Shown here one piece after another: positions 15,205 through 26,200 of a stretch of DNA of 36,428 nt. The notes beneath the pieces are model-generated. The model was not told the DNA's origin and searched no databases. It was given only the letters and a program-made list of their open reading frames with translations. The position numbers and the translations under genes were made by a program. How positions within the stretch are numbered: the stretch's first letter is position 1; the number at the start of each line of letters is the position of its first letter. Origin of the DNA: UBA1563 sp041667115 (GTDB lineage: Bacteria; Bacteroidota; Ignavibacteria; Ignavibacteriales; Ignavibacteriaceae); NCBI GenBank assembly GCA_041667115.1, contig JBAYFO010000036.1, positions 1-36,428 on the forward strand, read 5' to 3'.

Positions 15205-16308
15205 ATGCATCTTAAAAAAAAATCGTACATAATTGCAGGCAGTGCAATTATTCTTATTCTAATTATCATAATTAAACTTGCAAGTAATGGCGCCTCAACA
15301 CGGCCAATTCCAAAACCGGTTGTTGTAATTGGCAAACTAATCAAAGGTGAAATTCAACATTCCGAATCACTAACCGGTGATATCCTTCCGATACAGCAAG
15401 CGAATATTTTTTCAAGAGTAAACGGAACTATCGAAAAAAATTATGTCGACATCGGAACCCGGGTTTCAACCAACCAACTTCTTGCTTTAATTGATACAAC
15501 TATTTATGCTCAGAATGCAAATCAAGCTAAAGCAAATTACATGCAAGCCAGGGCAAACTACCAAAATTCAAAACTCAATTATGAGAGGAATAAAAAACTC
15601 CTTGAGCAAAAGTTGATCGCACAGCAGGATCTGGATAACACCAAAACATCATCCGACGTTGCAAAGGCTCAGTTAGAAGCCGCCGAAGCTGTTTATAACA
15701 ATGCGATAACTCAATTAAGTTATTGCAAAATAACCGCACCGTTTGCCGGAACAATTACCAAAAGAAATTTCGATCCCGGCTCTTACATAACAGCAACTGC
15801 AAATGCTCAGGGATCGGTTTTGTTCATGTTGATGAATGAAAGTCGTTTAAAAACAATTGTAAATGTTCCTGAAAGAAGTGTCCCTTATCTATCAAGCGTG
15901 AAGGAAGTAAATGTAACCGCCGACGCTATCCCAAACAAAAAATTTTCCGGAAGAATTAGTAAGCTTAGCCAGTCAATCGACCTTGCTACCCGTACGATGG
16001 CGGTAGAAATAGAAATTAATAATACCGGCTCCATATTAAAACCCGGTATGTTTGCAACAATTCAATTTGTTACCGACATGAAGTCGAATTCAAATATTAT
16101 CCCCAACCAAATTGCTTTGAATGACGAGAACGGCGACTTTGTTTATGTTGTTAATCCCGATACTACTGTATCTAAAAGATATATTAAAATTGGAATAAGG
16201 ATGGATGACAAACTGGAAGTCCTCTCCGGGTTAACCGAAAATGATAAAATCGTTTTTGTCGGTCAAACATTAATCAAAGATAAAATGAAAGTTAAATTAG
16301 CAAAGTAA
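15205..16308 (+). CDS. RND efflux periplasmic adaptor (membrane fusion protein, HlyD/AcrA type)
   Basis: 367-residue adaptor linking the inner-membrane pump to the outer-membrane channel. N-terminal membrane anchor or signal (about 7-26, no lipobox cysteine), lipoyl/barrel-sandwich halves around ANIFSRVNGTIEKNYVDIGT and KITAPFAGTITKRNFDPGS, an alpha-helical hairpin (about 105-165), beta-barrel (about 210-290) and membrane-proximal domain to the end. AGGAA lies 6 bases before the ATG. It is the first gene of a three-gene operon: only 4 bases separate it from the pump gene. The substrate cannot be read from the sequence. Confidence 0.93.
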   Translation: MHLKKKSYIIAGSAIILILIIIIKLASNGASTRPIPKPVVVIGKLIKGEIQHSESLTGDILPIQQANIFSRVNGTIEKNYVDIGTRVSTNQLLALIDTTIYAQNANQAKANYMQARANYQNSKLNYERNKKLLEQKLIAQQDLDNTKTSSDVAKAQLEAAEAVYNNAITQLSYCKITAPFAGTITKRNFDPGSYITATANAQGSVLFMLMNESRLKTIVNVPERSVPYLSSVKEVNVTADAIPNKKFSGRISKLSQSIDLATRTMAVEIEINNTGSILKPGMFATIQFVTDMKSNSNIIPNQIALNDENGDFVYVVNPDTTVSKRYIKIGIRMDDKLEVLSGLTENDKIVFVGQTLIKDKMKVKLAK

Positions 16309-16312
16309 AAAT

Positions 16313-19300
16313 ATGTGGCTAACCCGACTCGCTCTTAAATATCCAATTACAACATTCATGGTAGCTATTGCCGTGTTTGTGTTGGGATTTGTTTCTCTCT
16401 ATCAACTCCCTATCGACATGCTTCCGAACATTCAGATTCCGGTGGTAAGTGTAATAACGTACAACAACGGCGCCGGTCCTACCGATATGGAGCAGACAGT
16501 TACGGTTCCAATCGAAAGAGTTGTCAGCTCAACGAATAACGTGAACTATGTACAATCATCAACACGCGAAGGAGTTTCGAGTCTTCGGGTTTATTTTAAT
16601 TGGGATGCGAGTACCGATGTTGGTTTAATTGATGTTATTCAGAAGGTAAATAGAATTCTCAACTTCCTTCCGGCAGCTGCCTCACAACCGCTGGTGCTCA
16701 AATTTGATATTACAAACATTCCCGTCTGTACAGTTGCATTAAACGGAGATTTAGATCAGAGAGCGCTTTACGATCTAGCTTACAATATAATTGAACCGCA
16801 ATTAGAACATATTCCGGGTGTTGCATTTGCGCAGGTAACCGGCGGAAGAATCCGCGAGATACATATAAAAGTTGATAGAAACAGAATTGACGCGCTTAAC
16901 CTTTCGCTTCAACAAGTTTTACAAGCAATGTCCGCATCAAATCTTATTGTACCATCTGGGGATTTGAAAACCGGAGTTTTCGATTATTCTCTTAAAACAG
17001 AGAGTGAATTCAATGTTGTTGAACCGATGGGAAATGTTGTTATTAAAAATCAAGATGGAACTCCGATCAGGATAAGAGATGTTGCCTACGTGGAAGACTC
17101 ATATCAGGAGCAGACGGAAGTCATTCGGAATAATGGAAAAGAGGGAGTCGTTCTTCGCATTCAAAAAACCTCAGGGGCTAATACCGTTGAAGTTGTAAAC
17201 GCAATTGTTAAAGCACTTACACAATTAAGAGATGTTCCTCCTTCCATTAGAACATCACTGGCTACCGATCAAAGTCTTTATATACGGCAATCAATTAGCG
17301 GACTATTTCAGGAAGCAATACTAGGCGCCTTGTTAGCGACGCTTGTAATTTTAATTTTTCTTAGAAATACTAAAAGCGCTCTGATAATCTTTTTAGCTAT
17401 TCCTCTTTCAATTTTTGTTACGTTTATCTTTTTCAGATTCAGCGGAACCACTTTGAACATCATGACGTTCGGTGGATTGGCATTGGGAATTGGAAGATTG
17501 GTGGATGACTCTATCGTTGAATTGGAAGTTATAACCCGTCATTACAAAACAATGAAGACCGACGGCAAAGCGAAGATGCAAGCCACGCTTGATGCGGCTC
17601 AAGAAGTTGCTTCTCCAATTTTTATTTCTACGCTTACGACTGTTATTGTTTTTCTTCCGGTTATCTTTTTAACCGGAATCGCCAAACTACTTTTTCTTCC
17701 GTTGGTAGTAACGATAACCGTTGCTCTGTTTTCTTCATTCTTTGTTTCGCGAACCGTTACACCGTTGATGTGCTACAATTATCTTCATGCGGAACGTGAA
17801 GTGGATCCAAATTCAAAAAAACTTTCCCAGCGAATTCAGAATTATTTTAAGAATTTGTTAGACAGCATTGATGTTTTTTATCAGAATACGATAGCAAAAG
17901 CGTTAAAGCACAAACGGTTTGTAATTTTTAGCGTAATCGGATTTGCTGCTTTCTCTTTTCTTTTATTCAAACTGGTTGGAACAGAGTTTTTTCCAGAGAC
18001 CGATGAAAGTCAATTTTCAATTTCTGTTAAACTCCCAGTAGGGACAAGAATAGAAGAGACAGAAAAATTTGTTGAACGGATCGAAAAAATTGTCCGCAAA
18101 AATGTTCCGGAAGCCAAAACAGTAATTTCAGATATTGGAGTTCCTTCTGCCAAAAGCGGTAACACATTCGGCGGTAACTCCGGCAGCCATGCGGCAAGTA
18201 TTTCTGTTTCGTTAATTGCACCCGATCAAAGAGATAGAACTGTGTTTGATATTATAAAAATTTTGAGACCGAAGATAATGAATCTTCCCGGCGCACAAAT
18301 TTTTATTAATTCCGGCGGCTTCTTGAAATTCCTTCTGAACTTTGGTTCGTCTGCACCAATTGATATTATTATCAGCGGTCAGGATTTTGAAAAATCAAAT
18401 AAACTAAGCCAACAAATTTTTGATATTGTAAAATCTACCAACGGCGCCAGTGATGTTCAGATTTCCCGTGAATTGAATTTACCTGAACTAAATGTTTCGA
18501 TTGATCGGGAGAAAGCGGGAGCTCTGGGAGTGAGTATAAGCCAAATCTCAAATACCATTACTACTGCTATCAGCGGCTCTGTTGCTTCGGTGTTCACGGA
18601 TCCGGCGACCGGGAACCAATATAATATTTTGGTAAGGTTATCTGAGGATTACAGAAATAAAATTGATGATATAAAAAATTTAAGCGTGCAAAACACACAA
18701 GGTGTTCTGATAAAATTATCGAACCTTGTAACGGTTACTTTAGTAAAGTCGCCTATTCAAATTGATCGAAAATATCAGGAAAGAATTGTTGAAGTTACCG
18801 GCAATGTAACCGGACGTGATCTTGGAAGCGTTTCAAAAGATATCAATGCGAAGTTAGCCAACATTCAAATTCCAACCGGCTTTACAGTTACTACGAGCGG
18901 AAATGTTGAACAACAAAATAAAACATTTGGCGATCTTAGCCTGGCATTAATTCTTGCAATTGTTCTTGTTTATATGGTAATGGCTTCTCAATTCCAATCG
19001 TTGATCGATCCTTTCATTATTATGTTTACGGTTCCTCTTGGTATGGTGGGAGTTGTCTGGGCGTTGTTTTTAACAAATACAACTCTTTCCGTTACTTCTT
19101 TTGAAGGAGTGATTGTAATGATTGGTATTGTTGTTTCCAATGGAATCCTGTTGGTCGACTACACGAACAAACTGCGTAAAACCGGGATGGATTTGCACGA
19201 AGCGGTAATTAAAGGAGGCAGAACAAGACTTCGCCCGATATTGATGACAACCCTGGCAACTGTTTTAGGTTTGATTCCTCTTGCATTAGGCATGGGGGGA

Positions 19301-19456
19301 GAAAAATCGCAATCTCCGCTTGCTATTGCGGTTATCGGCGGACTAACAATTTCAACCTTTTTAACGTTACTATTTATTCCTGTCCTTTATACGGTCTTTG
19401 AAGAAAAATTTAGCAAAAAAAAGAAAAATGTAGATGAAGAATATTCAATTGAATAA
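16313..19456 (+). CDS. RND inner-membrane efflux transporter (HAE1/AcrB-like)
   Basis: 1047-residue proton-driven pump with the usual two repeats of six membrane helices and two large periplasmic loops. The N-terminus MWLTRLALKYP and the motif LPIDMLPNIQIPVVSV are typical. The proton-relay Asp pair Asp398-Asp399 lies in LGIGRLVDDSIVE (helix 4). In helix 10 the segment GIVVSNGILLVDYTN has Ser where AcrB has the relay Lys940, a substitution class also seen in other RND lineages that have Asn there. The C-terminus ends in a lysine-rich stretch. The 3' end overlaps the TolC-like gene by 23 bases. It could export drugs, solvents, bile-like compounds or lipids; heavy-metal specificity is not indicated. 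Confidence 0.93.
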   Translation: MWLTRLALKYPITTFMVAIAVFVLGFVSLYQLPIDMLPNIQIPVVSVITYNNGAGPTDMEQTVTVPIERVVSSTNNVNYVQSSTREGVSSLRVYFNWDASTDVGLIDVIQKVNRILNFLPAAASQPLVLKFDITNIPVCTVALNGDLDQRALYDLAYNIIEPQLEHIPGVAFAQVTGGRIREIHIKVDRNRIDALNLSLQQVLQAMSASNLIVPSGDLKTGVFDYSLKTESEFNVVEPMGNVVIKNQDGTPIRIRDVAYVEDSYQEQTEVIRNNGKEGVVLRIQKTSGANTVEVVNAIVKALTQLRDVPPSIRTSLATDQSLYIRQSISGLFQEAILGALLATLVILIFLRNTKSALIIFLAIPLSIFVTFIFFRFSGTTLNIMTFGGLALGIGRLVDDSIVELEVITRHYKTMKTDGKAKMQATLDAAQEVASPIFISTLTTVIVFLPVIFLTGIAKLLFLPLVVTITVALFSSFFVSRTVTPLMCYNYLHAEREVDPNSKKLSQRIQNYFKNLLDSIDVFYQNTIAKALKHKRFVIFSVIGFAAFSFLLFKLVGTEFFPETDESQFSISVKLPVGTRIEETEKFVERIEKIVRKNVPEAKTVISDIGVPSAKSGNTFGGNSGSHAASISVSLIAPDQRDRTVFDIIKILRPKIMNLPGAQIFINSGGFLKFLLNFGSSAPIDIIISGQDFEKSNKLSQQIFDIVKSTNGASDVQISRELNLPELNVSIDREKAGALGVSISQISNTITTAISGSVASVFTDPATGNQYNILVRLSEDYRNKIDDIKNLSVQNTQGVLIKLSNLVTVTLVKSPIQIDRKYQERIVEVTGNVTGRDLGSVSKDINAKLANIQIPTGFTVTTSGNVEQQNKTFGDLSLALILAIVLVYMVMASQFQSLIDPFIIMFTVPLGMVGVVWALFLTNTTLSVTSFEGVIVMIGIVVSNGILLVDYTNKLRKTGMDLHEAVIKGGRTRLRPILMTTLATVLGLIPLALGMGGEKSQSPLAIAVIGGLTISTFLTLLFIPVLYTVFEEKFSKKKKNVDEEYSIE

Positions 19457-20723
19457 ACACTATTTATTACCGGTCATCTTTTTATTTTTTACTGCGGTCT
19501 CATTTGCACAAAAAGATACTTTAACTATCGAGAAATGCATTGATCTGGCATTAAAAAATAATCCCCAAATTAAAATTGCGGAAAGTAACTATGACCTTTC
19601 CTCTTCGAATTTGAAGAGTGCTCGATCGGTCTTGTTACCGCAGGTATATTTTAATTCCGGATGGAATAGAAACGGCGGGTATTTTTTTACAGGACCATCT
19701 GCCAGAGAAGCTACCTTCGGCAATTACTCCTACGGTTTTCAATTGCAGCAACAAGTTTTTGATTTCGGTAAATCAATTTCGCGTGTTTCAGGAACTTCGG
19801 ATTTGGAGAGCGCTTCCAAAGAAGATTTGGCTTCCGCCAAACAAAATCTTATTCTAAATGCGTACATTGCTTACTTCAGTTACCTGCAAGCCATCAGAAT
19901 AAAAAATGTAAGTACTGAATCGTTGCAGCAAGCTCAAGAGCATTTACGACAGGCGAAAAGTTTTTATGATGTCGGGAAAAGTCCCGAATTCGATGTGCTT
20001 AAAGCAAAAACTGATGAAGCCAACGCACAAGTGAACTTGCTCAACTCGGAAAATAATATTCTCGTTAGCAGACTTCAATTAGAAAATATCATGAATACAA
20101 AAATTGATAACGAAGTTCCTTTCAAAGATAATTTGGAAATAACAAAAGACACTGTTGAAATTCAGAATGCCCTTAAATCAGCATGGGAAAACCGACCCGA
20201 ATTTATCGGCGCTAAGTTGAGAGTTGACGCTAACAAATCCTTTGTAACATCTGCATGGACTGCGAATCTCCCCTCAATAAACCTTACCGGCGGATATAAT
20301 TGGAAGACCTTTTCTCTTCAGCAAAACTTTTTAGACTCATGGAATCTTGGCGTAACTTTATCATTACCAATATTTCAGGGCTTTGCTTTAGACGCAGGCA
20401 TTGACCAGTCCAGGGCAAATTTAAAAAATGCGGAAGCAACATTTGATTTTATTAAACAAAATATTAATCTTGATGTGCAACAGCAATACACAAATGTAAA
20501 ACTTGCCGTTGCAAAAATTGACGCAACGAAGTCATTTCTCACCCAAGCAGAAGAAACTCTTAAAATCGCCGACGGAAGATACAAACAAGGAGTCGGAAGC
20601 CCGATAGAAATAACCGATGCTCGCGTTACCTTGCTCAACGCACAGATTCTGAATATCCAGGCTTTATACGATTACCAGGTTTCTTACGTTCGACTGCAAA
20701 AGGCAATCGGGATACTGCAATAA
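19434..20723 (+). CDS. TolC-like outer membrane efflux protein
   Basis: 429 residues with a signal peptide (about 1-25, cut near SFAQ) and two OEP repeats forming the trimeric channel and tunnel. Typical stretches are LTIEKCIDLALKNNPQIKIA at the mature N-terminus and, in the second half, VGSPIEITDARVTLLNAQ followed by YQVSYVRLQKAIG. It is the third gene of the efflux operon and starts within the pump gene in another frame, so translation is coupled. There is no convincing terminator after it, only a T-run; the gap 20724-21016 shows nothing else that I can support. Confidence 0.92.
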   Translation: MKNIQLNKHYLLPVIFLFFTAVSFAQKDTLTIEKCIDLALKNNPQIKIAESNYDLSSSNLKSARSVLLPQVYFNSGWNRNGGYFFTGPSAREATFGNYSYGFQLQQQVFDFGKSISRVSGTSDLESASKEDLASAKQNLILNAYIAYFSYLQAIRIKNVSTESLQQAQEHLRQAKSFYDVGKSPEFDVLKAKTDEANAQVNLLNSENNILVSRLQLENIMNTKIDNEVPFKDNLEITKDTVEIQNALKSAWENRPEFIGAKLRVDANKSFVTSAWTANLPSINLTGGYNWKTFSLQQNFLDSWNLGVTLSLPIFQGFALDAGIDQSRANLKNAEATFDFIKQNINLDVQQQYTNVKLAVAKIDATKSFLTQAEETLKIADGRYKQGVGSPIEITDARVTLLNAQILNIQALYDYQVSYVRLQKAIGILQ

Positions 20724-21016
20724 TCTTTTTTTGAAGATCGAAGAGATAGATAGAAACTCCCTTTTAGTGCTTCAACACTCAAGTTCGTGCAATATTTATT
20801 TGTGGTTTCCGGTTTATCCGATAGGGGCATAAATTTATCTCCATGAAACTTTTGAGTACTCTCATTTGTCAAATTAGTAGAAACAAATTTTGATATCTAT
20901 CTGATCGAAAAAAGATATTTTTAAATTCAACTAACAGATTAACATTTAACAAAATTGAAAAGAGGCATCTAAAGAATTTTTCTACTGAATATTAAATCTG
21001 AAAGGATAGTGCAATT

Positions 21017-22039
21017 ATGTTCAGAGAAATGATTTCGCAGCCAAAAGAACCATCAACGACGGGTAAAAGTAATTTGTGGGGCATAGTGCTTGCAGGAGGT
21101 GAAGGAACCAGACTAAAGAATTTAGTCAAGCGTTTGTACGGGTATCATCGACCTAAACAATACTGTACACTAACAGGAGTACATTCATTAATAAGACAGA
21201 CGATTAGCCGTGCTTCAAAAATCATCCCCGACAATAAAATTCTAACGGTTGTTACCAGCCATCATTCGGAATATTTCAGAGAAGAGTTAAGCGATCAACA
21301 AGAAGGAAACGTTATTGTTCAGCCCTGTCCTCGTGATACAAGCGCCGGAGTTCTGCTTCCGGTAGCTAAAATTTACCAGTCGGATCCGGAGTCAACAGTA
21401 ATAATTTTCCCATCGGATCATTTTATTCAGGAAGAAACCAAATTTATTAACCATGTAAAAGAGGCGTGTACTTTTGTAGAAAGAAATCCGGGTTTGATAG
21501 TTATGGTTGGAGTTCGCCCGGAAAAAATTGAAACGGGCTTAGGGTGGATGGAGCGGGGCGAAAAGATTCATTCGTTTAATGATCTAAATTTTCATCAAGT
21601 CCGAAAATTTTGGGAAAAACCCGACTTAAAAAGTACGGCTTCTCTTTATGCAAGTGGATGTTTAGTAAACACATTCATCGTTATCGGTAAAAGCAAAACT
21701 ATAATTAATCAAATGAGAAAGCATTTGCCGGATCTCTATGAGGCATTCACGCCAATCATGAAATCGTTGGGCACGAAGTACGAAAAAATTTTTATAGAAC
21801 AATTTTTTGAATTTATGCCTGAAGTAAATTTTTCAAAAAATTTTTTGGAGAAAATCAACGAACACCTTGCGGTTTTAGAAGTTCCAAATGTTTACTGGAG
21901 CGATTGGGGTGAAGAAGAGAGAGTAACACACGATATGAAAAGATTTCATTTATCGTTCTCTCACAAAATTTATCAGAGAAAAAAAACGGAAAGACTGTAT
22001 CGGTTAACCGCGAGACATTTAAGCTGTAATTCCATTTAA
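21017..22039 (+). CDS. Mannose-1-phosphate guanylyltransferase-like nucleotidyltransferase
   Basis: 340-residue sugar nucleotidyltransferase. The pyrophosphorylase signature GIVLAGGEGTRL (about 22-33), the substrate Lys motif RPKQYC (45-50), the base-contact motif QPCPRDTSAG (102-111), FPSDHF (131-136) and the EKP motif in KFWEKPD match GDP-mannose pyrophosphorylases. It would make GDP-mannose from mannose-1-phosphate and GTP for surface glycans. The C-terminal isomerase cupin of bifunctional enzymes is absent. AAAGGA precedes the ATG by about 10 bases. It has no glycan-pathway neighbours here. Divergence in the signature (LKNLVKRLYG) leaves the exact sugar and nucleotide open. Confidence 0.8.
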   Translation: MFREMISQPKEPSTTGKSNLWGIVLAGGEGTRLKNLVKRLYGYHRPKQYCTLTGVHSLIRQTISRASKIIPDNKILTVVTSHHSEYFREELSDQQEGNVIVQPCPRDTSAGVLLPVAKIYQSDPESTVIIFPSDHFIQEETKFINHVKEACTFVERNPGLIVMVGVRPEKIETGLGWMERGEKIHSFNDLNFHQVRKFWEKPDLKSTASLYASGCLVNTFIVIGKSKTIINQMRKHLPDLYEAFTPIMKSLGTKYEKIFIEQFFEFMPEVNFSKNFLEKINEHLAVLEVPNVYWSDWGEEERVTHDMKRFHLSFSHKIYQRKKTERLYRLTARHLSCNSI

Positions 22040-22310
22040 ATTATGCGTTATGAAATATTTCTACATTCACGTAGAATTTTCTGCCGGTAAGTTATTTATG
22101 AACCGGAGCTGTCAAGGATGTGTCCTTTATCCAACTAGCGGCAAAGCGCTTTCCGTACTGTTGTTCTCTTTCATTTTGAAACAAGCACAACCACATGCTT
22201 GTAAAATATTACCAAAGAAAAGAAGAAAAAATAAATCTGTTCTTAATCTAAACCGTTTAGTTTTTATATGTCCTTAAAACAATATTCAACCAATAAAGAA
22301 AGCTAGAAAA

Positions 22311-23057
22311 ATGAAAACGATCAAAAAAAACAAAACCGTCCAAACCTGGATATTTCTTTTTTCAATTATTTTGTTAGCAGCAACCCAAATAAATTATGCC
22401 CATGTTAGCATAAAACAATTGAAAAGAGAAGTTGAAAAAAAACTTTCAAGTTATTACCCGGAGGACTTTAAAGTTTCGGCAAATAAAAAGGGTGAAATCA
22501 CAGTGGAAGGAGGAGCCGGCACGTTGTTCGACAAACTGAAAATTTCAGAACTAATATCTGAAGTAGAGGGGGTGCAGGTAGTGCATAATAATATTGAAGT
22601 CAAAACCGTAGCAACCGCCGACGCTGTAATAAAAGCAAATATTGAAAATGAACTCCAATTAAATAATGTTATTCTTGAACCACAGAAAATAAAAGTCGAG
22701 GTGAAAAATGGAGTGGTGAGTTTATCAGGAACGGTAAGTTATTTCCGCGAAAAACTGATGGCTCAATCAATTGCTTCCTGGCAGGTCGGCATCCTTGATA
22801 TGAAGAGTACTATCACTGTTCTTCCTCCGACTGTTGCTGTTAGTGATAACAACTTGAAAGATTTAATCGCTGACATTCTTAAGAAACATTTTTCTCTGGA
22901 AACGAGAGTTAAATTTGATGTAGGCAACGGGATTGTTGACCTTTCCGGTTCGGTAAAAAGTCTCTATGCAAAAATCCACATTCAACAAGAAATCCAACAT
23001 GTTTTAGGCGTAAAGGATGTAGTGAATGAATTCAGTATAGAGAAAACTTTTGAATAG
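22311..23057 (+). CDS. Periplasmic protein with three BON domains
   Basis: 248 residues, signal peptide about 1-30 (ending NYAH). Three BON repeats follow at about 34-99, 103-171 and 181-245. Each has the glycine-centred strand: GEITVEGGAGTLF, NGVVSLSGTVSYF, NGIVDLSGSVKSL, then helix and V-x-x-V-x-N strand (VQVVHNNIEV, VKDVVNEFSI). BON proteins of the OsmY/DolP class bind phospholipids or the envelope and are often stress-induced. The gene stands alone and runs toward the giant gene on the opposite strand. Confidence 0.88.
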   Translation: MKTIKKNKTVQTWIFLFSIILLAATQINYAHVSIKQLKREVEKKLSSYYPEDFKVSANKKGEITVEGGAGTLFDKLKISELISEVEGVQVVHNNIEVKTVATADAVIKANIENELQLNNVILEPQKIKVEVKNGVVSLSGTVSYFREKLMAQSIASWQVGILDMKSTITVLPPTVAVSDNNLKDLIADILKKHFSLETRVKFDVGNGIVDLSGSVKSLYAKIHIQQEIQHVLGVKDVVNEFSIEKTFE

Positions 23058-23082
23058 ATTGTAAAATCTTAAAACAAAAAAA

Positions 23083-23165
23083 AATGAATATCATATAACG
23101 AGCAAGGAATAGCGAAAGTTGAGTTTTACACTTCTATATTCTGCATTCCTTGTTCGTTATTCATT
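23083..23165. terminator. Long inverted repeat between convergent genes, likely bidirectional terminator
   Basis: ATAACGAGCAAGGAAT (23095-23110) and ATTCCTTGTTCGTTAT (23145-23160) pair at 15 of 16 positions around a 34-base centre. Outer arms AATGAATA (23083-23090) and a matching TATTCATT continue the stem with a small asymmetric gap. An A-run lies on the left, which reads as a T-run on the minus strand. It may also be a dispersed intergenic repeat. Confidence 0.55.
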
Positions 23166-23181
23166 ATTTCATTGGAGTTCC

Positions 23182-23217
23182 GATCTACAAGTTCATACCT
23201 TTGATCGCTTGTAGATC
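23182..23217. repeat. Inverted repeat GATCTACAAG/CTTGTAGATC
   Basis: Perfect ten-base arms at 23182-23191 and 23208-23217 around a 16-base centre, just beyond the 3' end of the giant gene. It may be part of that gene's mRNA end. There is no T-run. Confidence 0.5.
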
Positions 23218-23235
23218 AATCACTTCTAAAAGAAG

Positions 23236-26200
23236 CTACCCATTCTCTCCTGTCAGACGTGCAATTTGCAGAAGATAAAATCGCAATAAGTCCTGTTGTT
23301 TCGGTGATAATGCTTGTTCTTCTATTTTTATAATTCGCTCAACTTCTTTTATGGCGCGAATAATATTGATCGGTACCTCAACCATCCCTTCGGATATCAC
23401 GGAGAGATATTCAAAAGCGGCTGCAAGAAATTGATGCATGTTATCGTCGCTCGACATTCTTAAAACGTTCGACAGATCGGTTGGAAGTTTTAACCGCTTG
23501 GGCGCAAACGAAAGTTCTTTTGTTTGTGAATTAGAAGACAAGGAGTACAAGGCAATCGCCAATTCAACAAAACTCGCTACCCGTTGTGTCACCGGCTGTT
23601 CCAGTAAGTTCCACATTTTTGCACGCCAGAATTTAACTTCTTCGGGAAGAAGCAAAAGTTTTTTTATCTCGTTAAACCATTTTGCATCAACAGTTCCTTT
23701 GATAGCGGAAAGAAAGGCTGCGGAATCTGTGTTGAAGAAATCAGGTTGCAAAACAATTGCCAAATCAGAGCGAAGCGTTGGTAATAGATCGGGAATAAAT
23801 TTATCACCTTCGAAAAAATCTGTTACGTTTAATCCATGTCTTCTTAAAAGTTCTCTCTGGAAGAGAATCAAATATTTTCCCAACGAATCAATATCTTCCC
23901 TTAAAGCAAGAAAAGCGGAATTGCCTGCCGGGAATGCTTTTTCCATCCTGTTGAGATACGTTAAATCAACATCATGATAAGTTCGTAACGTGTGCAATAT
24001 TTCATAAACGGGGAGGTTCGGCAAAATTCTATCTTCAATTAAGGTTACCGATTCGCCCATATCAAAATATTTTTGCGAAAAACTATCCAGCGCACGGAAT
24101 AACCCCGTTGTTAACTGGTTAATTCCCAGCACCGCCGTTTGCGATTGATTGTGCGATATTGCGCGAAGCAGACTTCCATACCGGGAAAACGGAATTGTCT
24201 CTGCAATTCTTTCAAGTATTTTTTGTCCCGCAGCGCCGGAAGTTCCTTGACCGGGACGTACGGTCGGTCGGTCTCTTAAAGGCGGAGTAGTGCGCGAGAT
24301 AAAATATGAAATAACATGGATCCCGACAACATCCTCTTCCCTGCCGTAAAGAATTTGTCTAAAGTTCTCGGTCGCAATTGATAAAAACTCTTCAAACAGA
24401 TATTCTTTTCGCCCCACGGTTAAACGCTCCAACTCTTTTAAACCCCGTGTTTTAAATTGAAGCCGTGTTTCAACAAGAGGTTCACCGGCGCGAATAATTT
24501 CATTTTCATAAAACTTCTGCGCTTCTTTTACGTGATAAAGCAACTGTGCCAATTCATGTACCGAAATATGGCGCAGCTTTTCGGAAATGTTGCTTTGAAA
24601 CGTCCGCAGATCGCCGCCGGCAAAAACGCCGAGCAATGGAGTTGCCGCATATTCCGTACTCTTTTTTGTTGATGCATTTAAATGTTTGGTAAATCTTTTC
24701 ATCGAATCGGGCGATTTAATAAATGCAGGCTTGCCAACAACAGGTGAGTAATATCCTCCCTGCCGCTGCATCGGTTCACCACTTCCCATTTTCATTCTTA
24801 CAATTCCGATCAGACCTTTTTCCGCCAGCCAACTTGTTAATTCGTGTTTCGCTTCTTTGTATAAATTCATTCCTGCAGTTTGACCAACTTGTTGACTTAA
24901 ATCAGATCCGGCAACAAAAATTTCGGTAATGATCTCCGCAAACCGTTCTCGTGTTTCTTGATTTAATCGTCTGCTTTGTAATGAGTATTCCCAAATTTTA
25001 TTCAGATAATTTTTAAGATTCTTTACCGAAATAATATCCTCAAACAAAGGAACTAACCAAATGGATGGAATTTCCAGGTCATGATTATCGCGTAAAATTT
25101 GCTCACGATGCGCGCGCATTTTTCTATCAAGTGATATCAATGCTTCAGGTTTTGTAGACATACTTACCTGTAATGCCATCACCATTCCGGGGTTGCCGTA
25201 TTTTCCGGCAATCTCGTTAATCTCAACCATATTGTGAATTGTGGTATCTATGGCAAATTGATCCTGAGCCGTAATCAGTTTTTGATGAATGCGCGGCGTT
25301 ATTATAAATCGCTTTAACAGGTCTTTATACAAACAAACTTCCAAAGCCAATTCTTGATTAGAAAGGTTTTTCTGAATTGACGGAAGCGATACATAGAGCG
25401 CTTTCCTGATTTTTTTATTTAACGAAAAATAATATTCAAGCGTATCTTTCCGTTGTTTACGAAGCTCCAGCATTTTCCGTTCTAAGCGGTCGTTATGATG
25501 CCACAACGATGTAAGCGGATCTTGTGCAACATGAAGCCGCATTCCCATCCGTCTAATTTTCCCGGGTTTTAAATTGAACGGAAGAATTCCCCGGAATCTT
25601 TTTTCAAGTTGATGTGTAAGACTTGAGATTTCATTCAACAAGTTTGAGAATCGTTTATTTGTCTCGGGTAGTTTTTCAATTTCATGAAGAAGCGCAGAAT
25701 CAATCTTAACAGATTTATCACTCTTTAAAAGAGTTTGAAGCAATCTACATTGCCGCGCAACATTTTCAATAAGCACCGCAGCAACTAGACTGTGCCCTTG
25801 TCCCGACGGTCTGTTGCTTCCGTCCCAATCTCCCCAAAAAGAGAGAAACGTTTGAAACGGTTTGTCGGAGTGCAAACCGGTATAGTTTTCCGCTGCAATA
25901 ATTGAATTTAAATCGAGAACTAATTCCTGCGGTTCCTGACCTGAAACAATTGCCACATTCAGTCCGAGAAATTCTTTTATTAATTCATCTGCGGTTTGTT
26001 GAAGCAGTGTAGGAAGAATATTATTATTTTTAATTACACGACCGATCAACTCCTCGAACAGCAAATCAACTTTTAGCGAATACATTTGCGTTGGATGAAC
26101 CGTACGATCATATAATCTCTGCTTAAACGCTTTTTCTCTTCTTTCCAGGCTATCTTTGAAGAACTCATTTTCAAGAACCTCGATCAGCTTTTTCCCTTTA

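Noticed and set aside
22248..22260. Palindrome CTAAACCGTTTAG followed by T's
   Set aside because: As a hairpin it would have five AT-rich pairs and a three-base loop, too weak for a terminator. An operator is possible, but nothing else supports it.
22050..22277. 75-codon plus-strand frame between the nucleotidyltransferase and BON genes
   Set aside because: No ribosome site, no recognisable domain, and an odd composition (Cys, Phe, Lys). It is more likely intergenic sequence.
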